In this document: one piece after another, positions 23,412-30,375 of the stretch
How the letters are laid out: every line of letters begins with the position of its first letter
Position numbering within the stretch: position 1 is the stretch's first letter
Virus record (IMG/VR): IMGVR_UViG_3300027736_000149
Span: 1 to 32,102 of that record
Direction: 5' to 3' (one strand)
Source: a virus
DNA length: 32,102 bases
Translations under genes and position numbers: made by a program
Notes under the pieces: generated by a model
The model's input: the letters and a program-made list of their open reading frames with translations, nothing else
Told to the model about the DNA's origin: nothing
The model's database searches: none

Positions 23412-23573
23412 TTAGCGGGTGGCCTTGGCGATCAGGAAGGCCGTTACGGTCGCTTCCAGCGCCTCGCCAGTAAGGCCCTGCGCGGCGAAGTGGTTTGTCG
23501 TGGTTTGCCACATCTCGAAAAGTCTCCGCATCGCCTGGCCGGTGGTCATGTCGGTTTGTTGTGCGCTGTTCAT
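23412..23573 (-). CDS. Small hypothetical protein, first gene of minus-strand operon
   Basis: A 53-residue protein read leftwards from ATG 23571-23573 to TAA 23412-23414. It is helical: MTTGQAMRRLFEMWQTTTNHF, then LTGEALEATVTAFLIAKATR. No family was recognised. The promoter on the minus strand is so near that transcription should begin at or next to the ATG, giving a leaderless mRNA, and indeed no Shine-Dalgarno sequence is visible. The gene is the first of three in the minus-strand block and could be made in lysogens or early infection, independent of late genes. Confidence 0.6.
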   Translation of the reverse strand: MNSAQQTDMTTGQAMRRLFEMWQTTTNHFAAQGLTGEALEATVTAFLIAKATR

Positions 23574-23579
23574 ACTTCT

Positions 23580-23607
23580 ATATTAGCATAACCGCTTATA
23601 CTGTCAA
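23580..23607 (-). promoter_or_regulatory. Sigma-70-like promoter of the minus-strand operon
   Basis: On the minus strand a perfect -35 TTGACA (23607-23602), a 16-base spacer and a -10-like TAATAT (23585-23580) lie six bases before the ATG at 23573. The spacer holds ATAA-GCGG-TTAT, a small dyad that could be an operator. The gap also faces the plus-strand gene at 23615, so it is divergent; a weaker TATACT at 23597-23602 could serve the plus strand. Confidence 0.65.
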
Positions 23608-23614
23608 CAACAAA

Positions 23615-23797
23615 ATGACCCGCCGCGCATTATTTTTTCTCGCCGCCGCTGAACCGGACAAGCCGCCACCCGTCAGCGAGCAAGCGTGGAACGACTTCGC
23701 GGGCAGGGCGAACTACTACGCGGAGCAGTTGAAGCTCGGCATCATTGACCTGAAGGCATGGGCGGCGGTGCTGAAGGCGTGGAAGTCGCTGCGGTGA
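23615..23797 (+). CDS. Small protein with short hydrophobic N-terminus
   Basis: A 60-residue protein starting at ATG 23615; the frame continues upstream but only through the promoter and minus-strand gene. RRALFFLAAAE is a short hydrophobic start that may be a weak signal peptide or membrane anchor; a Pro-rich KPPPVSE segment and two helices (WNDFAGRANYYAEQLKLG; LKAWAAVLKAWKSLR) follow. Its layout resembles the 87-residue protein at 20207, so the two may be distant relatives, one before each fibre-type block or beside it. No family was recognised, and there is no cysteine. Confidence 0.5.
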   Translation: MTRRALFFLAAAEPDKPPPVSEQAWNDFAGRANYYAEQLKLGIIDLKAWAAVLKAWKSLR

Positions 23798-23810
23798 ACG
23801 AAAGGACTTT

Positions 23811-26414
23811 ATGACCAAGATTTTATACACGCTTTTCCTTGGTGCGCTTGCCGCCTACGGGCAACAGGTAACGCTGTCTGATACCCTCACAAACGCCGTC
23901 GGCGGCGGCTCGTTCACCGGGCGCGTGACGGTAACCCTCAACGCTCCCGGCAGCGCCTCGCCGCTTTACTACAGCACCACCAGCTTGACCGGCTGGCAAG
24001 CTGTGTACTGTATCGGCGTCACGGGCGCCGATTGCACGACGACGACCAGCGCTGGCACCTTTTCGGCGACGCTCTACGCCAACAGCACCATCACGCCTGC
24101 CGGCACCTCGTACAGCGCTCGGTTTCAGCCGGCGAAGGGCGCGGCGTGGTCTGAAACGTGGAGCGTCGAGCCTTCGGATACCAAGCTATATCAGGTGCGG
24201 ACCTCCACCGTACCATCCCCAGCCGTGATGTTCCAGCCGTCGCAATTGACGGCGGGCGGTGCGTCCAACGGAAGCTGTCTGGTGTACGACGGAACCACCT
24301 GGGAGCCCGGCTCATGTTCTTCGGGCAGCGGCACCGTTACGAGCGTGGCGGCAACCGTTCCGTCTATCCTCAGCGTCACCGGTTCGCCGATCACCACCAG
24401 CGGCACGCTGGCGCTCTCGCTGGCTACGCAGACGGCCAATACCGTCTTTGCTGGGCCAACGACGGGCAGCGCTGCCACGCCGACCTTCCGCTCACTGGTA
24501 TCGGCCGACATTCCGGCCAACGCGGCAAACACAAGCGGCAATGCTGGCACTGCAACGGCCTTAGCGGCCAACGGTACTAACTGCTCTGCTGGCTCGTATC
24601 CGCTCGGCGTGGACGCATCCGGCAACGCCGAAGGCTGCACAGTGGCCAGCGGCGGAAGCGGCACCGTCACCAGCGTGAGTGTCGCCACGGCTAACGGCGT
24701 GTCCGGCTCGGTGGCCACGGCGACCACCACGCCAGCGATATCTCTTACCTTGGGTGCCATCACGCCCACGAGCGTCGCCGCGGGCGGTACGGTGACCGGA
24801 TCAAACCTCAGCGGTACCAATACGGGCGACCAGACCACGATCACGGGCAACGCCGGGACCGCCACCGCCCTCGCCGCGAACCCTGCAAACTGCTCGGCAG
24901 GTACTCTGCCGCGTGGCGTCGATGCTTCGGGCGCTGGCGAGGGCTGCGCGGCTGTCGCGCTGGCGTCTGAAGTCACAGGGACGCTGGCAAATAGCAGCAC
25001 GACCGCCACCGCGCTCAACACTGCATCGGCCATCGTTGCGCGGGATGGATCGGGCAATTTTGCGGCCGGCACGATCACGGCCGCGCTGACGGGCAACGCT
25101 TCGACCTCGACGGCTTTCGCCGCCAACGGCGCCAACTGTAGCGCTGGCAGCTTTCCGCTGGGCGTCGATGCTTCGGGAGCGTCAGAGAGTTGCACGGCGC
25201 TGCCGACGACCATCAGCGGCACGGCAAACCAGATTACCGCCAGCGCTTCCACGGGGGCTGTCACGCTGTCGCTGCCCGCAACCATCACAGGGCTGACGTC
25301 AGTAAGCTCTACGGGCTTCACGGGCGCGCTGACGGGCAACGCTTCGACCTCGACGGCTTTCGCCGCCAACGGCGCCAACTGTAGCGCTGGGTCTTATCCA
25401 AAAGGCGTTGATGCAAGCGGCGCCGCGGAATCCTGCTCCGCGGTCTCATTGACCGCGGATGTGTCTGGAATTCTGCCCGTCGCAAACGGCGGCACCGATA
25501 ACGCATTTTTCACGGTTGCCGGGCCAGCCACGAGCGCAAAAACCTACACCTTCCCGAACGCGTCGGCGACCGTCCTAACATCCAATGCCGCCGTCACCAT
25601 CGCGCAGGGAGGCACGGGTACTGCCTCCACGCTTACTGGCCTGGTGCGCGGCTCGGCGTCGGCCATGACCGCAGCGGAATTGAGCGGCGACGCGACGACC
25701 AGCGGCAGCAACGCAATAACTGTGATTCGGATCAACGGCACCTCGTTGTCCGGGTTGGCCACTGGTCTACTGAAGAACACGACGGGTACGGGTGTTCCAT
25801 CCATTGCGGTGGCTGGGACGGATTACAGCACGCCCTCCAGCACGGACACGTTAACCAATAAGACCTATAACGTGGCTTCGACTGGCAACGCCTTCACGGA
25901 CACGTCCAAAATTACTTTGATCACGGCAGGCTGCCAAAACGCTACCGCTGCCCTGTTTTGGGATACGCCAACAACCAATCCAGCGGTCGCCGCTTGCGTA
26001 ACCGGCACCAACACGCAGAAGGGCGTCGCCGATTTCGCCGATGGCGCCAACAGCCTCTCGATGCAAACCGGCTTCCTACTGCCTTCGGATTGGGTGGCCG
26101 GGATCGATGCGAAGTTGCTCTGGTTGTCTTCGGTAACGACGGGGGATGTAGTTTGGCAGGTGGCCACCATCTGCACGGCCGACGCCGAGACGGACGACCC
26201 GGCGTTCAACACTGCGTCCACTGTAACGGACACGACCAAAGGGACCACTAATCAACTCAACACCGCGACAATCACCGGGATCACGGCCACCGGCTGCGCG
26301 GCGGGAGAATTCATGCACGTTAAAGTATTCCGCGACCCGACGCACGCATCAGACACAATGGCAGGGACGGCGCGGCTAATGGCAGTAGAACTGACACTCA
26401 CGAGGACCCAATAA
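23811..26414 (+). CDS. Second large fibre protein with apparent signal peptide
   Basis: An 867-residue protein. KILYTLFLGALAAYGQQ is a convincing Sec-type signal peptide. A beta-rich N-terminal domain (to about residue 150) is followed by fibre sequence: SGTVTSVAATVPSILSVTG, four C-x17-C repeats (cysteines at 258/276, 361/379, 443/461, 524/542), and the TFPNASATVLTSNAAVTIAQ segment typical of phage tail fibres. The last 120 residues look like a jelly-roll, perhaps the receptor- or sugar-binding tip. Sixteen cysteines, again even. GAAAGGA precedes ATG 23811. The gene may encode an alternative or side fibre; export would be unexpected and is treated as a finding. Confidence 0.7.
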   Translation: MTKILYTLFLGALAAYGQQVTLSDTLTNAVGGGSFTGRVTVTLNAPGSASPLYYSTTSLTGWQAVYCIGVTGADCTTTTSAGTFSATLYANSTITPAGTSYSARFQPAKGAAWSETWSVEPSDTKLYQVRTSTVPSPAVMFQPSQLTAGGASNGSCLVYDGTTWEPGSCSSGSGTVTSVAATVPSILSVTGSPITTSGTLALSLATQTANTVFAGPTTGSAATPTFRSLVSADIPANAANTSGNAGTATALAANGTNCSAGSYPLGVDASGNAEGCTVASGGSGTVTSVSVATANGVSGSVATATTTPAISLTLGAITPTSVAAGGTVTGSNLSGTNTGDQTTITGNAGTATALAANPANCSAGTLPRGVDASGAGEGCAAVALASEVTGTLANSSTTATALNTASAIVARDGSGNFAAGTITAALTGNASTSTAFAANGANCSAGSFPLGVDASGASESCTALPTTISGTANQITASASTGAVTLSLPATITGLTSVSSTGFTGALTGNASTSTAFAANGANCSAGSYPKGVDASGAAESCSAVSLTADVSGILPVANGGTDNAFFTVAGPATSAKTYTFPNASATVLTSNAAVTIAQGGTGTASTLTGLVRGSASAMTAAELSGDATTSGSNAITVIRINGTSLSGLATGLLKNTTGTGVPSIAVAGTDYSTPSSTDTLTNKTYNVASTGNAFTDTSKITLITAGCQNATAALFWDTPTTNPAVAACVTGTNTQKGVADFADGANSLSMQTGFLLPSDWVAGIDAKLLWLSSVTTGDVVWQVATICTADAETDDPAFNTASTVTDTTKGTTNQLNTATITGITATGCAAGEFMHVKVFRDPTHASDTMAGTARLMAVELTLTRTQ
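25082..25147 (+). repeat. 66-bp direct repeat, copy 1
   Basis: Identical to 25325-25390, offset 243 bases (81 codons, in frame). It encodes the end of one fibre unit, including TAFAANGANC and the first cysteine of a C-x17-C pair. Exact identity over 66 bases suggests recent duplication or gene conversion. Confidence 0.9.
25325..25390 (+). repeat. 66-bp direct repeat, copy 2
   Basis: Second exact copy of the sequence at 25082-25147 within the same fibre gene. Recombination between the copies would delete or add 81 residues without changing frame, so the fibre may vary in length. Confidence 0.9.
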
Positions 26415-26415
26415 T

Positions 26416-26859
26416 ATGCCCAACATCACAATTCCAGACATTGTGGTAAATGCAGCCGGACAGGCCGCAATTACCAAATGGCTGGCGGCGGAATCGACGT
26501 CGATCCAATCCGCTCTCGCCGCTGATATCGCGGCTGGCGATTTAACACTGACGGTTGCCGTGTCCAATTGGCAACCGGCAGTCGGGCGTTTGGTCGGCGT
26601 TGAAAACGAGGTGTGCGCGGTCACGGCCAAAAACGGCTCCGTGCTTACGGTCACCCGTGGCCTGGGCGGCACCGCTGCCGTCACTCATACCGCTGGCGTC
26701 CTGGTGCGCGAGTTGAAATATCAAAGCGTGGCCGATGGGCTCCGCGATCAGATCATTCAATTCGTGCGTCAGCGAATCGCCAGCGATTCGACCATCAACG
26801 CGGCCGTTCTAGCCGAGCAGTCAAAGCGGGACTCGGCCATCGTTGCGGCGGTGTCGTGA
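26416..26859 (+). CDS. Phage structural protein, probably fibre-associated
   Basis: A 147-residue protein. After a helical start (NAAGQAAITKWLAAESTSIQSAL) comes a beta segment with DLTLTVAVSNWQPAVGRLVGVENEVCAV and LTVTRGLGGTAAVTHTAGVLV. The R-G-x-x-G-T-A-A-x-x-H-x-A-G pattern is met in phage tail and baseplate proteins near fibres. The C-terminal end is helical (LRDQIIQFVRQRIAS). There is no signal peptide, in contrast to both neighbours, and one cysteine. It follows the fibre gene at once and its stop overlaps the next start, so it is likely a tail-tip or fibre-linker part. Confidence 0.6.
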   Translation: MPNITIPDIVVNAAGQAAITKWLAAESTSIQSALAADIAAGDLTLTVAVSNWQPAVGRLVGVENEVCAVTAKNGSVLTVTRGLGGTAAVTHTAGVLVRELKYQSVADGLRDQIIQFVRQRIASDSTINAAVLAEQSKRDSAIVAAVS

Positions 26860-27569
26860 TGTGGCTGCGCGTATTCGGCTTCCTGGCGTTGCTGTTCGCG
26901 GCGGCGGTGCCAGCGTTTTCGGCCATCACTTACGTTAACGGGGTCGCTACCGCCGGGTCCACAATGGGCGCGCTCAATGTCACCACGGGCAATATGGTGG
27001 TCGCCTGTGCGCTATACCAAACTGGGGGCGCCTCAGTTACGGCAGCGGATACTGCTGGCAACACCTACGTAGCGTTGCCGCAGCAGGTCCGTGGCACGGA
27101 TTTTGCCTATGGCGTTTGGTGCTTCTATGTGCTGAATGCGACGGGCAACGCCTCCAACATAGTCACTTTCTCCGGCCCGTTCATTTACGAGGGAGCAGTG
27201 GCTCAATACTCCGGCGTGGCCACATCGGCGGCGCTTGACGTCACTAACAAGGGAGCCGGCGGGAATAGCATAACGGCCACGACTCAATCGTTTTCAACGA
27301 CCACCGCAAACCAACTCATCCTCATTTCTGGCCCTGCCGAGAACTGGGCGTTAGTGTCAACAGATATAGCGGGCACTGCTGGAAATGTTCGGGTCACCGC
27401 TCCCAACGGAACCATCACTATTGCTGATCGCATCGTGGCTAGTATTCAAAGCAGTGTCACCGCGTCCATGACAAATACCAGTAGCCAAAAGTGGGCCATC
27501 GTCGCGTACAGCTTCAAAGAGGCGGCGGCTGCCACAACCCAGCAACGCCGCGTAATCGTCATCCAGTAG
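26859..27569 (+). CDS. Exported beta-rich protein
   Basis: A 236-residue protein with an obvious signal peptide: WLRVFGFLALLFAAAVPAFSA, predicted cut after AFSA. The mature part is beta-rich with GNMVVACALYQTGGASVTAADTAG, then FAYGVWCFYVLNATG and a VAQYSGVATSAALDV segment, a pattern known from uncharacterised secreted or phage-associated beta-sandwich proteins. The two cysteines lie about 39 residues apart and could pair. The gene ends the second fibre block; the strong terminator 24 bases after it closes the operon. It may be a decoration or receptor-binding protein, or act on the host cell surface. ATG 26859 overlaps the previous TGA. Confidence 0.65.
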   Translation: MWLRVFGFLALLFAAAVPAFSAITYVNGVATAGSTMGALNVTTGNMVVACALYQTGGASVTAADTAGNTYVALPQQVRGTDFAYGVWCFYVLNATGNASNIVTFSGPFIYEGAVAQYSGVATSAALDVTNKGAGGNSITATTQSFSTTTANQLILISGPAENWALVSTDIAGTAGNVRVTAPNGTITIADRIVASIQSSVTASMTNTSSQKWAIVAYSFKEAAAATTQQRRVIVIQ

Positions 27570-27593
27570 CCACCAACCAACACCCGGCCACCT

Positions 27594-27628
27594 AGCCCCG
27601 TTCCGCATTCAGCGGAGCGGGGCTTTTT
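27594..27628 (+). terminator. Strong Rho-independent terminator
   Basis: A 13-bp stem (27594-27606 with 27612-27624, one G-T pair) with an ATTCA loop, followed by a T run. It ends the fibre operon and separates it from the early-type operon that starts at 27715. Confidence 0.92.
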
Positions 27629-27662
27629 GCGTCTCAGGTGCTATATAGCAGTTTGTTTGGCG

Positions 27663-27686
27663 TGACCGCATTTTGCCATTGACCGC
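27663..27686 (+). promoter_or_regulatory. Tandem TGACCGC sites and possible promoter upstream of the early operon
   Basis: Two exact TGACCGC heptamers (27663-27669 and 27680-27686) are 17 bases apart. TTGACC at 27679-27684 could be a -35 element, with a poor -10 (TTAAGG at 27702) 17 bases later. A 10-bp palindrome GCTATATAGC lies at 27640-27649. The sites may bind the ribbon-helix-helix-like protein encoded next, a common autoregulatory arrangement. Confidence 0.4.
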
Positions 27687-27714
27687 CCTACGCCACCTCG
27701 GTTAAGGTTGTGTT

Positions 27715-27882
27715 GTGAAGGACACAGACACCATACAGGCCGAGCAACGAAAGGCGGTACAGGTCAGCCTGCGACCGTCGATCTATGCAATTGCCACCAA
27801 CTTAGCCACGGAACACGGAACGTTTCCTGGCCGAATTATTGAGCGGGCGCTGCTGGTGCTCGCCGGAAAGAAGGGCAAATGA
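27715..27882 (+). CDS. Ribbon-helix-helix-like regulator (55 aa)
   Basis: A 55-residue protein starting at GTG 27715 with AAGG seven bases upstream. KAVQVSLRPSIYAIATNLATEHG followed by FPGRIIERALLVL has the layout of a ribbon-helix-helix DNA-binding protein: a short N-terminal strand, then two helices separated by a turn, ending in basic residues. It would dimerise and bind tandem sites; the repeats just upstream are candidates. It is the first gene of the second operon and may control it. The ATGA overlap with the next gene supports reality. Confidence 0.55.
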   Translation: MKDTDTIQAEQRKAVQVSLRPSIYAIATNLATEHGTFPGRIIERALLVLAGKKGK

Positions 27883-28085
27883 GCGGAATACATCGTTATC
27901 CATCGAACGCCGCCGCGTTGCCGATGCCGAAGGCAGCGCGGGTAGCGGACGAGATTCTAACGCGCAACGCGCGCCGCCAAAACGCGTGGCGCATGGCATG
28001 GGCGCTGATTGAGGCCAAGGCGAAGGCTGGCGATCACGAAGCCGCGGACCTGATTGCGTTTGTTGACGCTGGAGGTGCCGCATGA
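27879..28085 (+). CDS. Small hypothetical protein (68 aa)
   Basis: A 68-residue protein, not recognised. RVADEILTRNARRQNAWRMAWALIEAKAKAG is a long basic helix region, with an acidic Ala-rich end. AAGAAGGG lies before ATG 27879, and both ends overlap neighbours by four bases. It could bind nucleic acid through the Arg-rich helix, but this is only a guess. Confidence 0.6.
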   Translation: MSGIHRYPSNAAALPMPKAARVADEILTRNARRQNAWRMAWALIEAKAKAGDHEAADLIAFVDAGGAA

Positions 28086-28264
28086 AGAAGGAAGTGATGG
28101 CCGACGTACTGGACGAGTTTATTGTCCACATCGGCAAGATCCACGCCGAGCAGCAGGAGGAAACCGCGGCCAAGCTACGCAAGGCCGAGCGATGCCTGTA
28201 CCTCACACTGGCGATGGCCGCTTGTTCGCTGGCGGCGGTGGTGATTATGGCGGTGGCGCGATGA
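28082..28264 (+). CDS. Small single-pass membrane protein
   Basis: A 60-residue protein. The N-terminal two thirds are a charged helix (DVLDEFIVHIGKIHAEQQ; AAKLRKAERCL), and the last 22 residues are one hydrophobic segment (YLTLAMAACSLAAVVIMAVA). It is likely tail-anchored in the inner membrane with most of the chain in the cytoplasm. It overlaps both neighbours by four bases. Function is unknown; early phage membrane proteins may modify host membranes or exclude other phages. Confidence 0.6.
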   Translation: MKKEVMADVLDEFIVHIGKIHAEQQEETAAKLRKAERCLYLTLAMAACSLAAVVIMAVAR

Positions 28265-28491
28265 GCGAACAGCAACGCGAAGTGTATCCGAGCGAACTGG
28301 AATTGGCGGCAAACTTAGCGGCTGCAGTGATCGCTTATCAGCTTGGCAACTCGTTTTCTACGGAACGGCGAAAGATCGCAAAAGAAAGCGTGGGTATGTA
28401 TTGGGTAGTGCTTGGGCGAGAGCTAGTCAAAGATATGGCGCGTATGCAGGACGCCAAAATGCGTGACGCTATGGCGGCGGTGTCCCGATGA
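28261..28491 (+). CDS. Small hypothetical protein (76 aa)
   Basis: A 76-residue helical protein starting at ATG 28261 in an ATGA overlap; the longer upstream frame belongs to the previous gene read in another frame. It contains ELELAANLAAAVIAYQLGNSF, then GMYWVVLGRELVKDMARM and a C-terminal basic helix. There is no clear membrane segment or motif. No family recognised; packing with neighbours is the main support. Confidence 0.6.
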   Translation: MSEQQREVYPSELELAANLAAAVIAYQLGNSFSTERRKIAKESVGMYWVVLGRELVKDMARMQDAKMRDAMAAVSR

Positions 28492-28658
28492 CACCCCTCT
28501 ACTGGATTGCCTTTCACATCGTCGCGCTATGGGCGATCTGCTTAACCGCCACACGCTACGACTGCCAGGACCGATGGACTGCGACGCTGTGCGGGGTGGC
28601 GTTTGGGCTGAACATCATTGCGCTGGGCGTTAAGGTTTGGGAGGTGCTGGCATGGTAG
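28488..28658 (+). CDS. Small two-pass membrane protein (56 aa)
   Basis: A 56-residue protein from ATG 28488 to TAG 28656-28658. Residues 4-21 (LYWIAFHIVALWAICLTA) and 30-55 (TATLCGVAFGLNIIALGVKVW) are two hydrophobic segments joined by a charged RYDCQDR loop. Overlaps of four bases upstream and seven downstream, in a genome where this is the rule, support it. It has no recognised family. Confidence 0.6.
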   Translation: MTPLYWIAFHIVALWAICLTATRYDCQDRWTATLCGVAFGLNIIALGVKVWEVLAW

Positions 28659-29689
28659 AGCAATTTGTCAACGCTGAACGCTTCGACGCGCTGGCGGCGC
28701 ATGTGCCGGAAGTCTCGCAAGACCCGGCGCAACGGCAAGGGTTCATCGGCGGCACGGACGTGCAACATATCCTCGGACTGGAGCCCTACGGCTGCGCGCG
28801 GCGGCTGTGGTACCAAAAGACCGGCGCGCCGCCTGACCGTGACTTCCGCATGACCGAGCCTATAGTGTGCGGCAAGCGAATGGAGGACTCCGTGGCGGAA
28901 GACGTGAAGGAGATGACTGGCTGGAACATCCGTCGCAAGAAAGCGACGGCCAACGGCCACGAACTCCAGCGCGTTGACCGGGAGATAGTCGGACAGGACC
29001 GCGGACCGGGCGTGCTCGAAATCAAGACCGTGAGCGGCCGGGCTTACTGGGATTGGAAGCGTGACGGCGTGCCCTTGGGCTATCTAATGCAGGTGCAGTG
29101 GTATATGCGCGTGCTTGGCTGGAAGTGGGCCTGTATCGCGGCGCTGAACCGCGAAACGGATCAGATCGAACTCTTTGAGTTTGAAGCGCGGCCCGACCTC
29201 ATGGCGGCCGTGGCGGAAAAAGTCGATTGGTTTATGACCCACCACGTCGATCAGCGGACGGCGCCCGCATGGCTGGAGGAGCGCGACGGGCGCTGCGAGT
29301 CCTGCCAGTGGGAGCCGACCTGCCAGATGGATGAGTGGTCGGCGGTGAGCGATCAGGGGTTGGTGCAGATCGAAGGGTTGGCGCCGATGGTGGCGGAATA
29401 CCAGCGGGCGAAGGATCTTATCAAGCGTGCGGAGAAAATGGCCGACATTCTCCGCACGGGCGACGAGTCAGCGGAGGACGAACCGCACCGGCTGGGGATT
29501 GACGCGCTGATGGGGGTCAATGAACAGGCACGGGCGAGTGCGGATGAGCGGGTGTCGTTCAAGGTACAGGAGGCGCAGCGTGTTGATGTTGACGCGCTGA
29601 AAACGAAGTACCCGGACACGTATATGGACGTGTTGAAGCGGTCGGTATCTCGGCCGCTGAAGATTCTGAAAATTAAGGGAGCAAAGTAA
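28652..29689 (+). CDS. PD-(D/E)XK exonuclease, YqaJ/Cas4-like with Fe-S cysteines
   Basis: A 345-residue nuclease that would resect DNA ends for annealing-based recombination with the next gene's product. GGTDVQHILGLEPYGCARRLW (first part) is the typical opening of YqaJ/RecB-like phage exonucleases; the core is D116 followed by V-L-E123-I-K125-T. Four cysteines, C48 and then C215-x2-C218-x5-C224, repeat the iron-sulfur staple layout of Cas4 and AddB nucleases. The last 100 residues are helical. GGGAGG lies eight bases before ATG 28652; the short upstream extension was rejected. The TAATG overlap couples it with the annealase gene. Confidence 0.85.
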   Translation: MVEQFVNAERFDALAAHVPEVSQDPAQRQGFIGGTDVQHILGLEPYGCARRLWYQKTGAPPDRDFRMTEPIVCGKRMEDSVAEDVKEMTGWNIRRKKATANGHELQRVDREIVGQDRGPGVLEIKTVSGRAYWDWKRDGVPLGYLMQVQWYMRVLGWKWACIAALNRETDQIELFEFEARPDLMAAVAEKVDWFMTHHVDQRTAPAWLEERDGRCESCQWEPTCQMDEWSAVSDQGLVQIEGLAPMVAEYQRAKDLIKRAEKMADILRTGDESAEDEPHRLGIDALMGVNEQARASADERVSFKVQEAQRVDVDALKTKYPDTYMDVLKRSVSRPLKILKIKGAK

Positions 29690-30375
29690 TGAGTACGCAG
29701 ATGAGCACGCCGGAACAAGCACCGGCACAGACGATGGAGCCCAAGAAGGCACCAGTGAATATTCTAGATTCTATCGTTGAAAATATCGACGCTCGGAAGC
29801 AGGCAGAGCAGGCGGGCTCTGATCAATTGACGGCGAAGATTTACGCCAACGACCCGAACGCCTACGCCATCGCCATGGGCCGGGATCTCGGCCTCAACGC
29901 GGCGCTGGCTCTGCAAAACATTCACATTATCGGCGGCAAGCCGGCGTTGAGTGCCGGCGCCCGCGCCATGTTCCTGCGGCAAGCCGGGTACAAGTGGCTT
30001 CCGGTGGTCCACACCGACAAAGTGTGTACTCTCCGGTTTTGGGAAGCGGGCGAGATGATGACCGACGTGAACGGCAAGCCGCTGGACGTGACGATCACGA
30101 TGGAAGACGCGGAAAAGGCGGGTTGGGTGGCGAACTCTCGCGGGACTGGCAAGGTCGGGAACTATGACAAAGTGCCGAAAAACATGCTGCTTGCCCGTGT
30201 GATCTCCAATTTCCACCGCTGGTACGCGCCGCAAGTGGTGGGCGCGCAGGTGTACGACGTCGGCGAGGTGACCATGGAGAACGTAATTGCGGCAACGGAA
30301 AGCAAGTCGGCCAGCAAGCTCGACGCGCTGGAAGCCGAACTGACGCGCGAACCGGCGGCGGTGGCGAATGTTTGA
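29689..30375 (+). CDS. RecT-like single-strand annealing protein
   Basis: A 228-residue annealase expected to coat the single strands exposed by the exonuclease and pair them with homologous DNA. GRDLGL (64-69), ALQNIHIIGGKPALS (74-88) and the later PKNMLLARVISNFHRW and VVGAQVYDVGEV segments are recognisable RecT-family features. The first 25 residues are Pro-rich and likely flexible, and the end is acidic and helical. It overlaps the exonuclease gene by one base and the single-strand-binding-like gene by eight. The three together form a complete phage recombination set. Confidence 0.82.
   Translation: MSTQMSTPEQAPAQTMEPKKAPVNILDSIVENIDARKQAEQAGSDQLTAKIYANDPNAYAIAMGRDLGLNAALALQNIHIIGGKPALSAGARAMFLRQAGYKWLPVVHTDKVCTLRFWEAGEMMTDVNGKPLDVTITMEDAEKAGWVANSRGTGKVGNYDKVPKNMLLARVISNFHRWYAPQVVGAQVYDVGEVTMENVIAATESKSASKLDALEAELTREPAAVANV

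Noticed and set aside
24191-25378. Minus-strand open frame of 395 codons opposite the second fibre
   Set aside because: Val/Ala/Pro-rich repetitive composition mirrors the plus-strand repeats; no start signal.
27570-27714. tRNA or small RNA gene between the terminator and the early operon
   Set aside because: No cloverleaf, TTCGA-like arm or second terminator is visible; the stretch reads as promoter and operator DNA.
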